Shown here one piece after another: positions 14,258-17,481 of a stretch of DNA of 17,481 nt; position 1 is the first letter of the stretch, and the number at the start of each line of letters is the position of its first letter. A program made the translations under genes and the position numbers. The notes below the pieces were generated by a model that searched no databases, was not told where the DNA came from, and saw nothing but the letters and a program-made list of their open reading frames with translations. The DNA lies in contig JACDGC010000019.1 in NCBI GenBank assembly GCA_013815535.1, positions 1-17,481 of the forward strand. The letters run 5' to 3'. The DNA is from Ktedonobacterales bacterium. Lineage in GTDB: Bacteria > Chloroflexota > Ktedonobacteria > Ktedonobacterales > JACDGC01.

Positions 14258-15196
14258 ATGGAAATCGACATCCCACAGACGGGCGGTGCGCCCTCCATCG
14301 TGCAGCCCGATGCCCCCGCTGCTGCCAAGACAGCGGCAAGCATCGCTGCTCGTGCTCCGCGTGGCTTTCGCCCCAAAGAGCTGCTTGCCGGGGTATTGAC
14401 CCATGGTGCGCTCATCATCGCTGCGCTCATCGCCGCCGTACCCTTGCTGCTGATATTTTTCACCTCGCTCAAAACTGAGACGGAAACATTCAGCACCACC
14501 ATCTCGATCCTCCCCAAAGTCTGGCACTGGGATAACTATTCTTATGTGCTGCACGACAACTTCCTCACCTACCTCCGCAACAGCATCTATGTCGCCCTCT
14601 TGACGATGGCTATTGCTCTGTGCATCACCCTGCCAGCGGGCTATGCACTGTCGCGCTTCGAATTCCTCGGCAAGCAGGGTGTGCTGCTTTCTTTCCTGGT
14701 TACGCAGATGTTCCCCGCGCCGCTACTGCTGGTGCCGCTCTATCTGCTCTACGTCAACTTTCACCTCCTCAACAATGTCAATGGTCTCGTCATCGCTTAT
14801 GCGACGACTGCCTTGCCATTTAGCGTGTGGATGCTCAAAAACTTTTTCGACTCCATCCCCAAGGAGTTGGACCAAGCAGGTCTTGTTGATGGCCTCAATG
14901 TTTGGGGGGTCTTCTACCGCATCGTCGCCCCCCTCACCATTCCTGGCATTGCAGTCGTCGCCTTCTACAATTTCATGAACTCGTGGAATGAGTTCATGTT
15001 TGCCAACCTTTTCATCTCGTCCAGCGATCAGCAGACGTTGCCCATCAGTCTGCACAACTATGACTTTGCCACTGGCGTTCATTGGCCTTGGCTATGTGCC
15101 GATGCCATTCTGATCACGCTGCCGGTAATGTTCTTCTTCTTCTGGGCTCAGCGCTACCTCATCGCCGGCCTCACTGGCGGCAGTGTCAAAGGCTAG
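14258..15196 (+). CDS. Sugar ABC transporter permease, MalG type
   Basis: 312 residues. The ATG lies two bases after the preceding permease's stop, with AGGGGGT as ribosome-binding site inside that gene's end, so the two are translationally linked. An unusually long Ala/Pro-rich cytoplasmic N-terminus (about 45 residues) precedes the first membrane segment (about 47-70). Further segments lie near 106-131, 142-168, 174-192, 226-246 and 281-298. The EAA loop at 203-226 reads E-L-D-Q-A-G-L-V-D-G and ends in I-V-A-P, with Gln-Ala replacing the E-A-A core. The C-terminus Q-R-Y-L-I-A-G-L-T-G-G-S-V-K-G is typical of MalG-type subunits. Confidence 0.93.
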   Translation: MEIDIPQTGGAPSIVQPDAPAAAKTAASIAARAPRGFRPKELLAGVLTHGALIIAALIAAVPLLLIFFTSLKTETETFSTTISILPKVWHWDNYSYVLHDNFLTYLRNSIYVALLTMAIALCITLPAGYALSRFEFLGKQGVLLSFLVTQMFPAPLLLVPLYLLYVNFHLLNNVNGLVIAYATTALPFSVWMLKNFFDSIPKELDQAGLVDGLNVWGVFYRIVAPLTIPGIAVVAFYNFMNSWNEFMFANLFISSSDQQTLPISLHNYDFATGVHWPWLCADAILITLPVMFFFFWAQRYLIAGLTGGSVKG

Positions 15197-15218
15197 GTTC
15201 CTTCTCTACACACATATA

Positions 15219-15254
15219 CGCGCCCCTCACTACCTATGGATGATGAGGGGCGCG
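15219..15254 (+). terminator. Hairpin ending the ABC transporter operon
   Basis: CGCGCCCCTCA pairs perfectly (11 bp) with TGAGGGGCGCG across a 14-base loop, 22 bases after the last permease stop. The downstream flank is only modestly T-rich (AATTGTT), so it may act with Rho or as a 3' stabiliser. Confidence 0.7.
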
Positions 15255-15266
15255 GTCGCAATTGTT

Positions 15267-15283
15267 GCCTAGGCAGTTCTAGG
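15267..15283. repeat. CCTAGG-type palindrome near the right recombinase island
   Basis: TGCCTAGGCA is a perfect 10-base palindrome (15267-15276), and CCTAG/CTAGG arms flank GCAGTT over 15268-15283. It lies between the operon's hairpin and the recombinase stop at 15295, where an attachment site would be expected. This role is speculative. Confidence 0.25.
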
Positions 15284-15294
15284 TGATGCGGTGC

Positions 15295-16947
15295 CTATAC
15301 CGACGGCACGATCCCACGCAGCACCCCCAATCCACCGAGGAAGTACACTTTCAATGTCTCATCCACATAGTTGGCGAACTGCCATTGAGCAGGTGCGGAC
15401 GTAATGAGGGAGAAGAGTGGACTAAAGTTTTGCGTAGGCCGAACGGCCACAATCCGACGATCTTGTACGTAAATGTCCTGAAACAATAATTCGACCATTT
15501 GTTGTTTTTGGTCTGGCTGAGCAGCACGCCAAGCCAACGACAAATCCTTCAAATAGTCTGAAAGGTCGTAGAGTTGGGTAGCTTGTAAGGGAAAAGCCAG
15601 CTTTCTCAAGCGTTCGATTTCTGGCATGAGCGAAGCACGCTCTTTGAAATAGCGTTCCTCAGTCCAATCACCCATCTCGTATAGCTTTGTCTGTCTTTCT
15701 AGACGTGCTTCAAGACGCTTTAACTCTCCTTCAACGTCCTGCTGAGGATGATTGATTTGTTGGTAAATTTTGTATTGCTCAATCAAGGTGGACATATCCT
15801 CAAGGGGTAAAACCAGATCGTGCAAGCACCATTCAATCTGCTGTTCCAGGATACGCAAAGGCGCGCTGGGCTGATCGCACCTATCACGACGAACTCGATT
15901 ACCACATATCAATGAACCATGCCATGATTCCTTACGCCGAGTTTGATATATCTGAAATGCGGCAGGTTCCCCCTTTGCTAAGCAAGACAAGCATTTTACA
16001 ATGCCGCCGCCAAGAGAGTACGACTTGCTTCCATGCGGAATTGATTGACGTCGAACACTGCGAGCACGATTCACGGATTGAGCTTCTTCCCAAAGTTCCA
16101 ATGGTATCAAGGGTTCATAGTCACCTTTGACATACTGCACATTGGTTTGTGAACGTCTTGCATACTCCAAAGGTGTTGTCGGAATATCACCAATATAGAA
16201 GCGGTTATGCAACATATAGCGAACGCTTGACCCACTCCATAAATTCCCTTCATGGACACCAGCCGTGCGATATCCTGCCTCATTGAGTGCGCTCGCTATT
16301 TCCCGGTCAGAATGATTTTCCGCACGTAATTTAAATGCAAGCAACAAACCTGCGTGATTCGTTGTCTGCCCAGAAGGTATTGCTACAGGGCGCAAGTCAG
16401 GGACTGGTTTTCCATTGACTGTTATGGCACCAAATGAGAGAGGACCATTAGGAAGACCAGATTGACGGCGAGCACGTTGCATCGCTTCAATCTGCTCGCT
16501 TGTTCGCTCAGCTTGCCATTGAGCCATCATCGCAACCATCTGAAAAAATGACTTGCCAGAAGCCGTATCACTCCGCTGGTTGTCAACGGCAGAAATCACA
16601 ACCACGCCTAACTCTTGCATCTCATCTAAAATTTGGCACATGATTCCGAGATTACGGGCGCCCCGATCAACCGCATGAAAAATAATGTGGCTGTAAATAC
16701 CATCACGTGCGCCTTGAACAGCCGCGAATAATCCAGGACGATGCTCAAGTTTACGCTTGCGCCCTGAAACACCATCCTCAATTTGTACATCTTCATCTGC
16801 TACAGAAACCGAAAGATGCTTTTCGCACCATGAGCGGCATTCAGCTACTTGTGCTTCTAATGACCAACCTCGCACGATCTTTTCCTTGCTAATGCGTGCC
16901 ACAATGACCGGACGTGCAGTAATAAAGAACTTAGGCAGCTTCGGCAT
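15295..16947 (-). CDS. Large serine recombinase (second copy, diverged)
   Basis: 550 residues. GGAGG lies 6 bases before the ATG at 16947. The resolvase domain has V-I-V-A-R-I-S (Arg18, nucleophile Ser20), S-L-E-A-Q (29-33), D-G-V-S-G (58-62) and V-D-R-G-A-R-N (Arg95, Arg98). The recombinase domain follows (about 160-295), then a zinc ribbon (C319-x2-C322, C348, C357) and a coiled coil (about 403-450). It shares architecture but little obvious sequence with the left-end recombinase. It would integrate or excise DNA at specific attachment sites. Its start overlaps the preceding small ORF by 17 bases. Codons are more A/T-rich than in the neighbouring transporter genes, and the last ~15 residues become GC-rich, again suggesting read-through at a junction near 15340. 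Confidence 0.92.
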   Translation of the reverse strand: MPKLPKFFITARPVIVARISKEKIVRGWSLEAQVAECRSWCEKHLSVSVADEDVQIEDGVSGRKRKLEHRPGLFAAVQGARDGIYSHIIFHAVDRGARNLGIMCQILDEMQELGVVVISAVDNQRSDTASGKSFFQMVAMMAQWQAERTSEQIEAMQRARRQSGLPNGPLSFGAITVNGKPVPDLRPVAIPSGQTTNHAGLLLAFKLRAENHSDREIASALNEAGYRTAGVHEGNLWSGSSVRYMLHNRFYIGDIPTTPLEYARRSQTNVQYVKGDYEPLIPLELWEEAQSVNRARSVRRQSIPHGSKSYSLGGGIVKCLSCLAKGEPAAFQIYQTRRKESWHGSLICGNRVRRDRCDQPSAPLRILEQQIEWCLHDLVLPLEDMSTLIEQYKIYQQINHPQQDVEGELKRLEARLERQTKLYEMGDWTEERYFKERASLMPEIERLRKLAFPLQATQLYDLSDYLKDLSLAWRAAQPDQKQQMVELLFQDIYVQDRRIVAVRPTQNFSPLFSLITSAPAQWQFANYVDETLKVYFLGGLGVLRGIVPSV

Positions 16948-17128
16948 TGTTAGCCTCCATAGAACGCTTGATACCGTGTAATACTAGGGCCAACCGCAAC
17001 AAAGCAGAGGCGGGAATCTTCGCAGCACTATCAACTGGCAACACCATCATACTGCATGATACAGTCGATTTGTCTTTTCGTAGGAATGGCATCACCTTGA
17101 CTGTAGAAGAAGCTTCTTCTTGTAACAT
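16931..17128 (-). CDS. Small ORF upstream of and overlapping the recombinase
   Basis: 65 residues. The ATG at 17128 has GGGGGAG 4 bases upstream (17133-17139), a good ribosome-binding site, and the stop overlaps the recombinase start by 17 bases, suggesting translational coupling. There is one cysteine (Cys25), and a hydrophobic helix A-L-L-R-L-A-L-V-L near 42-50. No family is recognised. It has the same position as the 754-1002 gene in the left module but no evident sequence similarity to it. A recombination-directionality or regulatory role is possible by position only. Confidence 0.55.
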   Translation of the reverse strand: MLQEEASSTVKVMPFLRKDKSTVSCSMMVLPVDSAAKIPASALLRLALVLHGIKRSMEANNAEAA

Positions 17129-17154
17129 GCTGCTCCCCCTTTTAAGCTGCCAGA

Positions 17155-17189
17155 TGAAAAAAGCTACCTGCGTTCATCACAGGCAGCTT
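17155..17189 (-). terminator. Intrinsic terminator after the right Rep-like gene
   Basis: On the minus strand AAGCTGCCTG pairs with CAGGTAGCTT (one G-U pair) across a 9-base loop, followed directly by a run of T's (17157-17160, extending the stem's TT). It lies about 30 bases after the Rep-like stop at 17218. Confidence 0.85.
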
Positions 17190-17217
17190 GCGAAACTTTT
17201 TGTAAGGAAAGACCCTA

Positions 17218-17481
17218 TTATCTATCCCTACGTTTTTGCATTCTTGAAGGAGTGAGGACGGAAGATAAAAGAGGAACACCCCGACCGAGGGAGCGTGCCT
17301 TTTCTCTTACCTCTTCTTCATAGTCGCGCCCCTTGCGCTCATCGACATCGGCCATCGCTTCGAGAAAGTCGAGCGCCTCATGCAGCAAGTCGATACCCGG
17401 CTTTTGATGGTGCCCATGAATCACCGACCGCAGCTTGAGCAACCCATAAATCTCCGCATCTATCGCCTCTGGGTTATGTAC
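17218..17481 (-). CDS. C-terminal part of a Rep-like protein, cut by window edge
   Basis: The frame is open to the right edge, so only the last 87 residues are visible. They contain I-D-A-E-I-Y-G-L-L-K-L-R and, near the end, E-E-V-R-E-K-A-R-S-L-G-R-G-V-P. These line up in order with residues 149-160 and 199-213 of the Rep-like protein at the left end. That pairing is the evidence that both are the same family; the replication role itself is inferred only from the more complete left copy. The gene is followed by an intrinsic terminator, a small ORF and a serine recombinase, mirroring the left end. The basic C-terminal tail (S-R-M-Q-K-R-R-D-R) ends the protein. Confidence 0.6.
   Translation of the reverse strand, partial: VHNPEAIDAEIYGLLKLRSVIHGHHQKPGIDLLHEALDFLEAMADVDERKGRDYEEEVREKARSLGRGVPLLSSVLTPSRMQKRRDR

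Noticed and set aside
11576..15082. Minus-strand open frames across the transporter operon.
   Set aside because: Antisense shadows of genes with clear membrane segments and family motifs.
2730..15330. GCACCCCC near the ends of both recombinase genes (about 2723 and 15320) as a shared attachment core.
   Set aside because: Only eight bases, a low-complexity C run, and in opposite orientation relative to the two genes.
1001..17156. A 12-base direct repeat AGCTGCCAGATG at 1001-1012 and 17145-17156, as possible att sites.
   Set aside because: Several 12-base matches are expected by chance in a window this size, and the right copy is partly explained by the terminator region.
1..17481. CRISPR arrays, tRNA genes, rRNA genes.
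   Set aside because: No regularly spaced repeats, cloverleaf sequence or rRNA motif was seen on either strand.

Overview
The window is GC-rich bacterial DNA with two more A+T-rich islands, one near each end. Lipobox lipoproteins, a sugar ABC transporter without its own ATPase, a GH5 glycosidase, a two-domain cupredoxin lipoprotein and several large serine recombinases fit a soil-type Chloroflexota (Ktedonobacteria-like) genome. That placement is inferred from gene content. No rRNA, tRNA or marker gene in the window confirms it.

Layout. At the left end (1-2816, + strand) lie the 3' part of a Rep-like gene, a small putative zinc-binding protein and a large serine recombinase. From 2706 to 8066 (- strand) runs a block of phage neck and tail genes: a connector-like protein with an FCCH-like repeat, three small neck/tail-completion candidates and a large tail protein. 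A GNAT acetyltransferase sits inside the block on the opposite strand. No capsid, portal, terminase or tape-measure gene is visible, so this is a partial phage module. From 8173 to 11035 are secreted or surface proteins: an N-terminally anchored GH5 glycosidase (-), an LpqH-like lipoprotein (+) and a tandem cupredoxin lipoprotein (-). A 720-bp intergenic region (11036-11755) holds an orphan terminator-like hairpin and a near-consensus sigma70 promoter. From 11756 to 15196 (+) is a sugar ABC importer operon: lipoprotein binding protein, MalF-type permease and MalG-type permease. A strong hairpin and a 21-bp dyad lie between the binding protein and the permeases. The right end (15295-17481, - strand) repeats the left-end order in mirror image: serine recombinase, small ORF, then the C-terminus of another Rep-like protein.

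The most interesting structural point is this mirror symmetry. The two terminal partial ORFs share recognisable C-terminal sequence, each is followed by a small ORF and then a serine recombinase, and both recombinases point inward. The central 12.5 kb is therefore bracketed by two inverted, diverged Rep-like/small-ORF/serine-recombinase modules. The left recombinase frame runs into the 3' end of the phage tail gene (111-bp convergent overlap), just where base composition changes, which looks like an integration junction.

Functionally, the GH5 enzyme and the sugar importer could act in succession (release of oligosaccharides outside, then uptake), but they are separate transcription units and the link is only contextual.
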